From Dehalococcoidia bacterium (GTDB taxonomy: Bacteria > Chloroflexota > Dehalococcoidia > Dehalococcoidales > JAUWYK01), in assembly GCA_030615865.1 (NCBI GenBank), contig JAUWYK010000007.1:1-38600 (forward strand): a stretch of DNA of 38,600 nucleotides, given 5' to 3'. The position numbers and the translations under genes are program-made. Position 1 is the stretch's first letter. Each line of letters starts with the position of its first letter. The notes beneath the pieces are model-generated. The model was not told the origin of the DNA, did no database searches, and saw nothing but the letters and a program-made list of their open reading frames with translations. This document shows, piece by piece, positions 14,893 to 23,252 of the stretch.

Positions 14893-17405
14893 GCTTTTAT
14901 TATCTTACGCCCCTGGTTGCTTTTACTTTCAATCTAATCCTGGCTCTGTTAGTGCTACAGAAAGATTGGAAGAACCCGCTTTATCGTATTCTCTTTCTTT
15001 TCCTCATTTCCGTAGCTTGCTGGAGTTTTGCCATCTACGCCATGCGATCAAGCCCCGATATAGAAGTCGCCCTTTGGAGGGAGCGCTTCGTATTGGCGAG
15101 TGTCCCACTGGTAGGCCTATTCTACTACCACTTCGCTTCACTCATAACAGACAGAAAGCCAAAAAAAGGCCTGCTGCTTGGCGTCTACGCGCTGTCATTC
15201 CTTTTCACTATTACTGCCCTTATGGGTCTGCAGTTACAGGGCATGGAAGAAAAGTACTACGGGTTTGCGCCAGTGCTTACCCCACTAAATCTCCTTTTGC
15301 TTCTGTGGACTTATTCTTTGGTCGGCACTGGTCTTTTCCTCGCCATAAGAACCTATAGGTCTTCTCAATCTCGTGGTCGGAGAAGGCAATTTGCTTACAT
15401 AATTGTCGGCACATGCATCTTCTTCGTCGGGACGTTGACTGATGTTGCCCCTTCCTTTGGATTCCGGTCGTATCCCCTCGGCACCCTGACTAGCGCCATC
15501 TTCTGCTTGCTTTGTGCCATATCCATAGCCAGATATAACCTTCTGGGTCTGCCTATCGTGCGTAAAGGATTGGCGTACACCCTGGTCAGCGGACTAGTAG
15601 CTGGTATCTACGTTGTAGTCATCTTACTAATCAGCGCAGTTTTTCGACTAACTGAAATCTCTTTAGGCGTCAGTGTGGTCGTGGTCCTAATAATCGCGAT
15701 TATCCTTCAGCCAGTGTTGCGTTGGTCACAGAAAGCGGTAGACAGGTGGTTCTACCGGGAAAGATACAATCAGCTTAAGGCTCTTGAAGAATTCAGCAGT
15801 AGAAACCACTTTATTACTAACATTGAGCAAGAATCTTCCTCTCTAGTTAACCTGATTCAGATGGCTCTGCAATCCTCGGGCGTGCATTTGCTTATGCCCC
15901 GCGGTCGGAGAAGAGATTTTTTCCTAGTAGCTACGACTGACCCAAAGACCAAGTCTTCCGCCCCCCGTTTAGGAGCTAACGTCCCCATCGTTCGCTGGCT
16001 GAAGAACGAGGCTGGGTTCCTATTTCGCAAAGATATAGAGGTCATCACCAGATTGCAAGGTGTTACCGCCAAGGACAAGCACACTCTTGACGAGTTAGGC
16101 GCCGAGTTCCTCGTCCCTTTAGAGACTGCGAATGACCTTGTTGGCATCCTGCTCCTTGGTCCGAAGCTGTCAGGTGAGGAGTACTCACAGGATGACAACA
16201 GGGTGCTCACGCTGGTAAGTCGGCAGGTGTCAGTTGCTCTTGAGAATGCCAGGCTCTACAAGGAAGCGCGAGAAGCCTTGCGGGAGCTCCAGAAGACGCA
16301 AGACCGGTTGCTTCGGACTGAAAGGCTTCGGGCAGTAGGAGAAGTCGCCGCTGGTGTGGGCCACGACCTTAGAAACCTGCTGACGGTTGTCGTCGGCCGG
16401 GCAGAGCTGGCCCTCGAAAGAGTGCAACATAATGGAAAGCTGAAACGCGACCTTAAGGTTATTGAGCAGGCAGCACTGGATGGGGCTGAGGTAGTGAATA
16501 GACTTCAGAGCTTCACCAAAGTAGGCGGCGACCTAAGTTTTGACTTGGTTGACATGAACCGCCTCCTGTTAGACGCCCTGCAAATGGTAGAACCACGGTT
16601 GTCACAGCAACGAGAAATGGAGGACATGACCACTGACGTCATAGTGAACCTTGGCGAAGCCGAACCAGTAAAAGGCAAACCGTCGGAGCTAAGGGAAATG
16701 CTGACTAATATCCTAGTCAATGCTATCGAAGCTATGCCTAGGGGTGGCAAGCTCACCATAACAAGCAGACAAGAAAATGATAGCGTCGTAATATCAATCG
16801 AAGACACTGGCGTGGGGATAGCTAGTAAAGTGAGAAAAAGGATATTTGAATCTTTCTATACTACCAAAGGTCCTCAGGGAGTGGGCCTAGGCTTGAGCAT
16901 AGCCCACGGCGTTGTCAAGAGCCATGGTGGGGACATACGCCTGTCTAGCAAACTTGGAAAGGGCTCAACCTTCACTGTTAGACTTCCAGTCAGTAAGCAG
17001 AGAAGAGCGAGACAGGCAGTATCCGGTAAGGCTCACAGCGTCACAAGAAAGACTGCGGCACTGATAATAGATAATAACAAAGCAGTCAGAGAGGTTCTTT
17101 CGGAGATACTGGAGAGCGATGGGTACAACGTTGATGCGGCCGGCAGCGGTAAGAAAGGTCTGGCTTTCGCCGAACGAAAGGACTACGCAGTTGTGATGGT
17201 AGATCTTGGAATGCCTGATATGTCAGGTCGCGACGTAGCGAAAGCAGTCAACACAATGAAGCCGGCAACACCGATATTTCTGGTTACAGGCTGGGATGTT
17301 GAACTCCAGCCTGCAGAACTGATAGACTGGGGCGTTACCGGGGTCATTACTAAGCCTTTCACCAAGACTAATGTTCTTGCCCAAATAAAGCGTTGCTATA
17401 AATGA
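14889..17405 (+). CDS. Hybrid histidine kinase: 7TM sensor, GAF, kinase, receiver
   Basis: An 838-residue membrane sensor kinase. Residues 1-290 have seven to eight hydrophobic segments of the HisKA_7TM type. About 310-455 is a GAF-like sensory domain ending in DDNRVLTLVSRQVSVALENA. A short coiled coil leads to the HisKA helix with H492 in VGHDLRNLL. The ATPase follows: N611 (NILVNAIEAM), DTGVGI and GVGLGLSIAHG. The C-terminal receiver has D772 in VMVDLGMPDMSG, Thr in LVTGW and Lys in TKPF; one of its acidic-pocket positions is Asn (IIDNNKAV). It overlaps the GH3 stop codon by four bases. Likely partners are the HTH-receiver protein and the lone receiver of the same cluster. Confidence 0.92.
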   Translation: MSFYYLTPLVAFTFNLILALLVLQKDWKNPLYRILFLFLISVACWSFAIYAMRSSPDIEVALWRERFVLASVPLVGLFYYHFASLITDRKPKKGLLLGVYALSFLFTITALMGLQLQGMEEKYYGFAPVLTPLNLLLLLWTYSLVGTGLFLAIRTYRSSQSRGRRRQFAYIIVGTCIFFVGTLTDVAPSFGFRSYPLGTLTSAIFCLLCAISIARYNLLGLPIVRKGLAYTLVSGLVAGIYVVVILLISAVFRLTEISLGVSVVVVLIIAIILQPVLRWSQKAVDRWFYRERYNQLKALEEFSSRNHFITNIEQESSSLVNLIQMALQSSGVHLLMPRGRRRDFFLVATTDPKTKSSAPRLGANVPIVRWLKNEAGFLFRKDIEVITRLQGVTAKDKHTLDELGAEFLVPLETANDLVGILLLGPKLSGEEYSQDDNRVLTLVSRQVSVALENARLYKEAREALRELQKTQDRLLRTERLRAVGEVAAGVGHDLRNLLTVVVGRAELALERVQHNGKLKRDLKVIEQAALDGAEVVNRLQSFTKVGGDLSFDLVDMNRLLLDALQMVEPRLSQQREMEDMTTDVIVNLGEAEPVKGKPSELREMLTNILVNAIEAMPRGGKLTITSRQENDSVVISIEDTGVGIASKVRKRIFESFYTTKGPQGVGLGLSIAHGVVKSHGGDIRLSSKLGKGSTFTVRLPVSKQRRARQAVSGKAHSVTRKTAALIIDNNKAVREVLSEILESDGYNVDAAGSGKKGLAFAERKDYAVVMVDLGMPDMSGRDVAKAVNTMKPATPIFLVTGWDVELQPAELIDWGVTGVITKPFTKTNVLAQIKRCYK

Positions 17406-17508
17406 AGGCGAAGCCATTACTGTGAAAACTTGGCTGAGACGCACTCGAGAAGTAATTACGACCGGCGTCGCATTGTAACTATTGCTCTCGGAGGTGAGCG
17501 AACTAGAG

Positions 17509-17937
17509 ATGGTGCCAGTGGGTGAGAATAGAAAGAAAAGAATTGCCATACTTGTTGTTGATGACAATCAAGCTATAGGGGATATCCTTTATGAGAAGCT
17601 AAACAGTATGGGTTACCACTGCTGCGTTGTTGGAAGCGCAGATGATGCCCTGGCCAAGCTTCGCGAGAGGCTCTTTGACTTAGTGTTGCTAGACGTCAAG
17701 CTACCGGGAAAATCTGGTATCGATCTGCTGAAAGACCTTAAGTTGTCTCGGTCAGATACCGCTGTAATCATAATCTCAGCGGTGGTCGACCCTGACACAG
17801 TTAGCCAGGCTGGGAAGCTATGGCCTTGCGACTATATTATCAAGCCCTTCAACCTGGATGAGGTCGTCTTTAGCATTGAGAGGGCAATAGCAGGCCAATA
17901 TATGGATCGCGTGTGGAGGAGAATGTCGAGGGTTTAG
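17509..17937 (+). CDS. Stand-alone receiver-domain protein
   Basis: A 142-residue response-regulator receiver with no output domain: IAILVVDDNQAIGD with the acidic pair, phospho-acceptor D62 in LLDVKLPGKSG, Ser in IISAV and Lys in IIKPF. The ATG at 17509 has a GGAGGTGAG site 13 bases upstream; GTG 17494 and TTG 17482 are in-frame alternatives. It follows the hybrid kinase by about 100 bases, so it may relay phosphate from it. Confidence 0.82.
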   Translation: MVPVGENRKKRIAILVVDDNQAIGDILYEKLNSMGYHCCVVGSADDALAKLRERLFDLVLLDVKLPGKSGIDLLKDLKLSRSDTAVIIISAVVDPDTVSQAGKLWPCDYIIKPFNLDEVVFSIERAIAGQYMDRVWRRMSRV

Positions 17938-17940
17938 ACC

Positions 17941-18405
17941 TCGAAGGCCAAGAGCACTATGCTGTACCACCGTGTCGCAGAGAAGCTATTCAGCTAGCAG
18001 GCTGCCGTACCTGAGCTTGAAGGAAAGATGGCACAGAAAGACGACCGCGGCGTTTTCACCACCGTGGCCATGAATATAATCGAATACTGTCGCCAGAATC
18101 CCCAGCTTGTGCGGCTTTCTGTTTTTATGGCACTCGAGGGACAACAGTTTGGAGGGCTTTTCAGTGGCGCCGAAAGACACGAAACGACAGTACCTCATTA
18201 TCTCACGCGCTATGTACAGCAGAGAATTGAAGACGGCGCCTTTAAAACCATTAATGCCCAGGTTGCTACCCGGTTATTCATCGGAGCAGTGTTCATGTTT
18301 GTCATTGACCGGGAAATGGGCATAATCGGCTCGCCACCTCCATTCGCCGATAACGAAGTGGTAGAGGCGCTGGTTGAGGTACTTCTAGAGAGGCTAACCA
18401 AATAA
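17941..18405 (+). pseudogene. TetR-family regulator, N-terminally decayed
   Basis: An open frame of 125 codons from ATG 18028 encodes only the ligand-binding half of a TetR regulator (NIIEYCRQNPQLVRLSVFMA ... TRLFIGAVFMFVIDREMG). Reading upstream in the same frame gives STMLYHRVAEKLFS and then a TAG stop at 17995. This matches the end of the TetR HTH (usually TLYHHFxSKEELF). The stop and the missing helices before it show a truncated, broken gene. The downstream piece could still be translated from 18028 with its AAGGAAAG site, but it could not bind DNA alone. Confidence 0.7.
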
Positions 18406-18417
18406 ATAAGACTTTTC

Positions 18418-18446
18418 AGGGCTGTCCGAAGTAGCAGGACAGCTCT
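18418..18446 (+). terminator. Terminator after the TetR relic
   Basis: AGGGCTGTCC (18418-18427) pairs with GGACAGCTCT (18437-18446), a 10-bp stem with one G-U pair and a 9-base loop, followed by ATTTAT. It closes the signalling cluster. Confidence 0.65.
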
Positions 18447-18588
18447 ATTTATCGGCTAATAACTTAGTTAGTTGTTACCCAATTACACAATAGCGTAATG
18501 TTACTCTAATCCCCTGCCAACACCATCTCCATCTACAATATCGTAACTACATTTCACACGGACCCAGGTTCATCTCTCTTCTGGAGTA

Positions 18589-18740
18589 TTGACAAAGAGG
18601 AAAAACGTATTAGTATTAGTCGCACAGGGACAAACAATGACCGTGTGAGAACAAGACAGTATAGCCTCGGTTCGCGAGGTAGATGGGATGAAACAAGGGC
18701 ACTGGAACCGCTAAATAATACGGCGGTGGCTGGTGCCCTT
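18589..18740 (+). promoter_or_regulatory. Promoter and structured leader upstream of the HTH pair (copy 1)
   Basis: TTGACA (18589-18594), 16 bases, TAGTAT (18611-18616). The expected leader contains hairpins CGCAC/GTGTG, CCTCG-GTTCG-CGAGG and a final long hairpin AAGGGCAC (18695) to GTGCCCTT (18740), with inner ACCGC/GCGGT. The last hairpin has a T-tract-like end (TTTTGGGTTTTGG). TGGAACCGC inside recalls the T-box TGGNACCGC, but the rest of the T-box consensus is not kept. A second copy is at 23253-23394. No other gene is seen in 18447-18871. Confidence 0.5.
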
Positions 18741-18871
18741 TTGGGTTTTGGTTGGAGGATGAGATAGGTCAGCGAAAAAGGTGTTGAAATAATGAAACAA
18801 AGATTGGCCACAAGGCGTGCTATTAGGTGGGGCAAACCGACACCACAAAAGCCCCCCTGCGCTCCAAGGTT

Positions 18872-19040
18872 ATGCTGACACCAAGCGATGTAGCTCAACT
18901 CCTTGGGGTGCATCCTAATACCGTGAGGCGCTGGAGCAAGAAAGGAATACTAAAAACACACCGTATTAGCCCCCGGGGGTGATAGGAGGTTCCGGCAGGA
19001 GGATGTGGATGGCTTTCTCAAGGAAGGAGAAATTGAGTAA
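18872..19040 (+). pseudogene. Excisionase/MerR-type HTH gene with a frameshift
   Basis: From ATG 18872 the frame reads MLTPSDVAQLLGVHPNTVRR, then WSKKGILKTHRISPRG, and stops at TGA 18980, just after the run CCCCCGGGGG. In the next frame the protein simply continues: DRRFRQEDVDGFLKEGEIE and TAA at 19038. Together these make one intact HTH_17 domain of about 55 residues. So a single-base indel in a homopolymer has split it, either a real mutation or a sequencing error. Its last codons overlap the TTG start of the next regulator. Confidence 0.7.
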
Positions 19041-19407
19041 CAGCCCAGGTAGAATAATTAAACAGCAAAGAATTATGAGGGGGCTGACGCTACAGGAGCT
19101 TAGTGCCATGTCAGGTGTATCCCAATCGCACCTTAGTCGTATAGAGAGGTGGGAACGTTTCCCATCGGCTCATGTTCTGCGGAAAATCGCCAGGCCTTTA
19201 GGCTTTGAGGAGGACGAGCTATTTGCTCTGGCTGGCTACCTATCTCCCCATCGCCACAGCGTAGCTGAGAGTCGTCCACCCTACAGCAGTGGAGAGTTGG
19301 ATCCCTATGTGGCCACCGTATTATCACAAGAGGCTCCGGAAGTGCAGAGGACTGTGCTCGCTATCCTTTCCATACTGAAGAGTATGACCAAGGGTACTGC
19401 CCAATAA
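19033..19407 (+). CDS. XRE-family transcriptional regulator
   Basis: A 124-residue protein. Residues 4-65 are a Cro/C1-type HTH: IIKQQRIMRGLTLQELSAMS then GVSQSHLSRIERWERFPSAH. The remaining 60 residues are a tail of unknown fold. I choose TTG 19033, since AAGGAG lies right before it and it overlaps the stop of the upstream HTH gene (TTGAGTAA), a sign of translational coupling. The GTG/ATG further upstream would read through the other HTH gene. The two regulators probably work as a pair behind the leader at 18589. Confidence 0.78.
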   Translation: MSNSPGRIIKQQRIMRGLTLQELSAMSGVSQSHLSRIERWERFPSAHVLRKIARPLGFEEDELFALAGYLSPHRHSVAESRPPYSSGELDPYVATVLSQEAPEVQRTVLAILSILKSMTKGTAQ

Positions 19408-19599
19408 AAATTATTGAGTGGCACGAAGCGAGCCGCGGATTCGTCTCCTTAATTGCACTTTATAGCGGTTTGTTACTCAGTGGCGATCGCCGTGTTTTAG
19501 CGGACTGCTACGCCCAATCTATCAACCACATTGACACTAGCCGCCCAGAAGCCTAATGTTAGTATATGTAGGAGATGGGAAATCCCGTCTAACACATGT

Positions 19600-19629
19600 T
19601 TGACACTTGGATGAGGCCAATACTATACT
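19600..19629 (+). promoter_or_regulatory. Promoter of the flavodoxin gene
   Basis: TTGACA (19600-19605), 18 bases, TATACT (19624-19629), about 50 bases before the flavodoxin ATG. Confidence 0.6.
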
Positions 19630-19679
19630 TCATGCCGATACGGAGTCAAGAACATCGTACAAGAGGAGGGATATCTTCA

Positions 19680-20156
19680 ATGAAAACAGTACTCATCATA
19701 TACCATTCCCAGAGCGGCAACACTGAGGCCATGGCCAGAGCAGTGTCCGAAGGCGCCAATGCCGCAGGCGCCACGGTTGTCCTGAAGAGGGCTGTAGATG
19801 CCAACGCCGAGGATATACTAGACTGCGACATTGTGGCTATCGGCACGCCTAGCTACTTCGGCTACATGGCAGGACTGGTTAAGGACTTCTTTGACCGTGC
19901 CTGGGCTACCATCCGAGACAAGGTGGGAAACAAGCCCTATGTGACCTTCGGCAGCAAGGGTGGTGGGGGCGCACAAGCCCTGGATAGTGTGGAGAGGATC
20001 TGTGATGGCCTTAAAATGAGCAAAGCCTTTGAAGGCGTCCTTGCCACCCGTAAGCCAACCGAGGAAGCCCTAGCTGAGTGCAGGGAGCTAGGCAAAAAGC
20101 TAGCCCAGCTAGAAAAGATAGAGAAGCCACAGAGGATAGAGGAACCACGACTGTAA
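19680..20156 (+). CDS. Flavodoxin / NAD(P)H-quinone oxidoreductase-like protein
   Basis: A 158-residue flavodoxin-fold protein. The FMN-phosphate loop is YHSQSGNTEAMA (residues 8-19), and the second FMN loop is IGTPSYFGYMAGLVKDFFDR, as in WrbA-like and flavodoxin-family proteins. A third conserved piece is TFGSKGGGGAQALDS. It should bind FMN and carry one or two electrons in the cytoplasm. The start follows a GAGGAGGG site by about 10 bases; an upstream in-frame ATG at 19596 is rejected because the promoter overlaps it. It appears to be a single-gene unit. Confidence 0.87.
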   Translation: MKTVLIIYHSQSGNTEAMARAVSEGANAAGATVVLKRAVDANAEDILDCDIVAIGTPSYFGYMAGLVKDFFDRAWATIRDKVGNKPYVTFGSKGGGGAQALDSVERICDGLKMSKAFEGVLATRKPTEEALAECRELGKKLAQLEKIEKPQRIEEPRL

Positions 20157-20359
20157 TGCAGATGGTTGCCTTATGATAACAACAGGAGCCTAATTATACT
20201 GCGCAAAGCGAGCACGCAGCAGCTACTTTGTTCACGAGATAACAATTGTCCAGATTGTTCAATGTCTATTCATTTCAGTGATAAGACCTACACGTGGCTT
20301 TGTGTTGACTACCGTGACTAAGGCGGCCATAATCAAGAAGAGGGTTAGGCTAAGTCACT

Positions 20360-20707
20360 ATGGTAAGAAAAGGTAGCTTGTCTCGCCAAAGGTTTGAGTA
20401 CTTGGTGAAAAAAGCTCTGGCAACCTTACCCAAGGAGTTTCAGAGCTTTCTGGAGAACGTGGCTGTGTTGATAGAAGACGAATCTCCAGATGATATGCCC
20501 GACACTATGGGGCTGTATGAGGGGGTACCCCTTATAGAACGCTCACTGGATAGCGTTAGCCTGCCTGACCGCATCACTCTTTTTAAGGGACCAATTGAGC
20601 GTGCCTGCCGTACTCACGCCGAGATTGAGGCTGAGGTGCGCCTCACAATACTCCACGAGATAGGGCACTTTTTCGGTCTAGAAGAAGGACAATTGGAACT
20701 GAGATGA
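20360..20707 (+). CDS. Minimal zincin metallopeptidase-family protein
   Basis: A 115-residue protein of the short zincin family (DUF1025-like). The start reads RQRFEYLVKKALATLPKEFQ, the middle has LYEGVPLIERS and LPDRITLFKGPIE, and the end carries the zinc-binding HEIGH in LTILHEIGHFFGLEE. The Glu of HExxH is present, so it may be a peptidase, though no substrate is known for this family. Length and motif order are as usual for the family. Confidence 0.85.
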   Translation: MVRKGSLSRQRFEYLVKKALATLPKEFQSFLENVAVLIEDESPDDMPDTMGLYEGVPLIERSLDSVSLPDRITLFKGPIERACRTHAEIEAEVRLTILHEIGHFFGLEEGQLELR

Positions 20708-20736
20708 CCAGCCACGGACGCCATGAGAGCTAAGTC

Positions 20737-20844
20737 ATGAACATTGGCATTGTCACTGAAAGCTACGGGGTCATCTACGACGGGTACACGGTCTACGTAG
20801 CCAACCTGTTCCAGAATCTTAGCAAAAGCATCGGCTCAATTTGA
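20737..20844 (+). pseudogene. Start of a glycosyltransferase, remnant
   Basis: A 35-codon frame reads MNIGIVTESYGVIYDGYTVY and then VANLFQNLSKSIGSI. The pattern MKIGIVTExYxPxxGGxxxHVxxLxxxL is the N-terminus of GT4-type glycosyltransferases, here degraded (VIYDG in place of the Gly-Gly loop) and stopped after the first helix. The rest of such a gene is absent from the next 200 bases. I take it as a relic left by a deletion. Confidence 0.5.
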
Positions 20845-20912
20845 CAGCGGTGATGGCGCAACAATAAAATTAGACAAATGATGCGCTTGCTGTGTAACGG
20901 GAGGGGTTGGCT

Positions 20913-21464
20913 ATGATAGAAATGACGATTGATAGCATACGGGTTAGCTTGATGAATTATCAGCGGGTGGTGATTCTGAAGGAGAAGGTGGCTGACTGTT
21001 ATCTGCCTATCTGGATTGGGCCGGCTGAGGCTGATGCCATCGCCGTCAAGCTGCAGGCGGTCCCTGTGCCCCGCCCCCTGACGCATGACCTGCTGCGCTC
21101 GGTCATTGACACCCTGGGTGCTACCATCAGCTTCATCGTTATCAATGCCCTCAAGAATGACACCTTTTACGCCAAGATAGTGTTTAATGTGGATGGTAGG
21201 GAGGTAGAGGTTGACTCTCGCCCCAGCGACGCTCTGGCACTGGCGGTAAGGGCTGGTGTGCCCATTTATGTGGAAAAGTCTGTCTTGGACAAGGCGGGTA
21301 TAATGCTGGACAGCGAAACCAGCAAATCGGTCTTTGAGGAGGGTGAAGGGGGTGCCGAGAAGGAGGGCAAGCTCACTGACAAGGAGATAAAGAAGCGGAT
21401 GCCAGCCTTCTATGATTTCATCAACACCCTGGACCTGGATGACTTTGATAAGCGTAAGTCCTGA
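20913..21464 (+). CDS. Bifunctional nuclease (DUF151/BFN) family protein
   Basis: A 183-residue member of the BFN family: an N-terminal DUF151 domain of about 135 residues with LPIWIGPAEADAIAV, RPLTHDLLRSVIDTLGA, TFYAKIVF and the signature VDSRPSDALALAVRAGVPIYV. A lysine/glutamate-rich C-terminal extension follows. Plant and bacterial members act on RNA and DNA; many are of unsettled role. The ATG at 20913 is seven bases after GGGAGGGG, which excludes the TTG two codons upstream. The next small zinc protein starts 28 bases after its stop and is probably co-transcribed. Confidence 0.9.
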   Translation: MIEMTIDSIRVSLMNYQRVVILKEKVADCYLPIWIGPAEADAIAVKLQAVPVPRPLTHDLLRSVIDTLGATISFIVINALKNDTFYAKIVFNVDGREVEVDSRPSDALALAVRAGVPIYVEKSVLDKAGIMLDSETSKSVFEEGEGGAEKEGKLTDKEIKKRMPAFYDFINTLDLDDFDKRKS

Positions 21465-21491
21465 GCCCGGGCTGCTAAGAGGATAATTCTT

Positions 21492-21821
21492 ATGGAAGAG
21501 AGACTGGTCAGGAAGCTGATGGCGTCAATCAAGTGTGGCTCCTGCAGGCAGCATTATGAGCCAATTAATATTGATGTCCTTGCTCACAGCGAGTACACAT
21601 GGCTGCTTAGGGCACAGTGTGCGTTCTGCCATACTCAGAGCCTGGTGGTAGCCATAATCAAGGAGGAGCGGAAGCCGGAGGTTGTTACTGACCTCACTAG
21701 GGCGGAAATCTTAAGGTTCCACGCCTCCAGCCTGGTGGGGGAAGATGATGTGCTGGATATGCACCGTTTCCTGAGGGAGTTTGACGGCGACTTTGCCGCG
21801 CTTTTCGGTGAGAGGCGGTAA
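21492..21821 (+). CDS. Small zinc-ribbon protein of unknown function
   Basis: A 109-residue protein with two CxxC knuckles, CGSC (about 15-18) and CAFC (about 43-46), separated by 24 residues as in a one-zinc ribbon, followed by an acidic helical end (EDDVLDMHRFLREFDGDFAA). It lies 28 bases after the bifunctional nuclease gene and ahead of a hairpin, so they probably share a transcript. I do not know a named family. Confidence 0.7.
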   Translation: MEERLVRKLMASIKCGSCRQHYEPINIDVLAHSEYTWLLRAQCAFCHTQSLVVAIIKEERKPEVVTDLTRAEILRFHASSLVGEDDVLDMHRFLREFDGDFAALFGERR

Positions 21822-21860
21822 AGCCCGGTCGCCGTGTGATGGCTGAGTGAAGTAATGGGG

Positions 21861-21885
21861 AGCCCTGCAGTGCGCTGTCAGGGCT
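21861..21885 (+). terminator. Hairpin after the BFN / zinc-ribbon pair
   Basis: AGCCCTG (21861-21867) pairs with CAGGGCT (21879-21885) across an 11-base loop. Only TACT follows, so it is a weak terminator or a processing hairpin. Confidence 0.45.
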
Positions 21886-21912
21886 TACTGAGCACCACCA
21901 AGACGGGATCAT

Positions 21913-22443
21913 ATGGCAGAAGAAACCTGTGACCTATGCGGCTACGCAAGTATACTCGGGGCTGTGGAAGAATGCTCTATCGTGCCCAATGAGATTACCC
22001 GAGCCGCTGGCATGCCCAAATCACAAACTATAAGAATGTGCTGCAATTGTCGTAGGGAACTTCATGCATGGTTTTCAGCTAAAGTGGCGAAAATGGTTTA
22101 CGATATAGGGATGCAGCGATTTAGGTACAGGACTCATACCGAAATGGTTAAGGAATACCAATCGGTATTCAATGCGTTTGTAGACTATAGGAAGAGACGT
22201 GGGGGTAGCCAGCGGCGGGAAGAGGCTATCCAGTTAAAGATTGCCAAACTACCCACGTCCCCGACCGCAACTAAGAAAGAAGTCGCGCCTCCAGACGCTC
22301 TCCTCGACGCCGCCAGGCAACTGGCATGGCAGCACAAGCACATATCCACTTCTTTCTTGCAGCGGCGACTCCGCATCGGGTACCCCAAGGCGGCACGCAT
22401 TATGGAACAGCTTGAGAAAAGCGCTGAAGAGGGAGGGGCATAA
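21913..22443 (+). CDS. Zinc-finger protein with a C-terminal FtsK-gamma-type winged helix
   Basis: A 176-residue protein with two ends of different origin. The N-terminus has a four-cysteine site, CDLC (6-9) and CCNC (43-46), within a region VPNEITRAAGMPKSQTIRMC. The last 55 residues, LLDAARQLAWQHKHISTSFL and QRRLRIGYPKAARIMEQLE, match the gamma domain of FtsK/SpoIIIE, which reads KOPS-type octamers. There is no ATPase motor. So this is a small DNA-binding protein that borrows the chromosome-sorting domain; perhaps it marks or regulates such sites. The linker between the parts is basic. It stands alone, with 91 bases to the upstream gene. Confidence 0.72.
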   Translation: MAEETCDLCGYASILGAVEECSIVPNEITRAAGMPKSQTIRMCCNCRRELHAWFSAKVAKMVYDIGMQRFRYRTHTEMVKEYQSVFNAFVDYRKRRGGSQRREEAIQLKIAKLPTSPTATKKEVAPPDALLDAARQLAWQHKHISTSFLQRRLRIGYPKAARIMEQLEKSAEEGGA

Positions 22444-22517
22444 ACTGGGCTAGACTGCTGGGTGTAGCTGCTTTTGAGTAGCCAATCAGCTTCCTACGGT
22501 TTCAAGATGGGCTCTCA

Positions 22518-22670
22518 TCAGGGTTTCGCTTGTTTCGCATAGCTCTCCATCATTTTTGACCTCAGGCGTAAGCTGCAATAATTCATCTGGGGCACTGCTC
22601 GCCAGTCAGCGTCTTTTTCGTTATACTGTTTAGTCCTGCGGGATAGGCTTATGAGGACTATTTTTTCCAT
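22518..22670 (-). CDS. Possible 50-residue protein
   Basis: A short minus-strand frame from ATG 22670, with AAAGGATAG right before it, encodes 50 residues: MEKIVLISLSRRTKQYNEKD, then ADWRAVPQMNYCSLRLRSKM and a lysine-rich end. Composition is protein-like and the ribosome site is good, but an overlapping frame also reads plausibly (ELLQLTPEVKNDGELCETSE). It may be a decayed remnant. Confidence 0.35.
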   Translation of the reverse strand: MEKIVLISLSRRTKQYNEKDADWRAVPQMNYCSLRLRSKMMESYAKQAKP

Positions 22671-23252
22671 TCTATCCTTTATGATAACCCGGGGAAGCCT
22701 AGAAGTCCATCTCAGCTTTTTCCACCCCCTTTTCGCCCGGTTGGCGGGAACTTCAACTCTACTACCGTCAAATGACAGCTACTCTTCTGGTCTGTGTTGA
22801 CGTGATGAAAGACTATACCCCCGCCCTTGACCCGTAGTGGTTGTTGGAACAGTGAAAACCTGCAGAAGAATGGGCGAGTCTAACCGCGAAAGGGGGTTGA
22901 GCACAGTGGAAATCCACTTGGCCATAATGGCGAGCCGACTCACTTAATCTATCACCCCCATCCTCTTTATACAGGTGTAGATGCTCTTATTATACTCCAG
23001 AGTGAAGAAATAGTGTCAACAAACTTGCTAAGCCCTATCATGCTCATGACATTCTTCCCACTGAGCCACTGGGACATGGGTTCGAGCTTACATACTGCAC
23101 TGGAGTCGACAATATCCTTTTAACCAGGACCTTTACTTGCTCAGTAGTGAACCGCTTGGCTGAATTTTACATGGTGAGGCAAATAGAAAGGACAGCTCAC
23201 GAAGTGCTACGTGAGCCACACGCACTAAGAGTCATTCTGTATTCCTAGCGTG
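22671..23252. other. Gene-poor stretch
   Basis: No supported gene, RNA or transposon is seen. Stop codons are frequent in all frames. A GGGTTCGA box at about 23075 is not part of a tRNA cloverleaf. Confidence 0.5.

Noticed and set aside
18695..18740. T-box riboswitch
   Set aside because: Only TGGAACCGC matches. The AGGG part is displaced, no stem I is evident, and the following genes are regulators, not aminoacyl-tRNA synthetase or amino-acid genes.
18554..18913. 119-codon minus-strand frame
   Set aside because: It covers the promoter and leader of the plus-strand HTH pair, has no ribosome site and has odd composition.
23060..23100. GGGTTCGA box like a tRNA T-loop
   Set aside because: No matching T-stem, anticodon arm or acceptor stem can be built around it.
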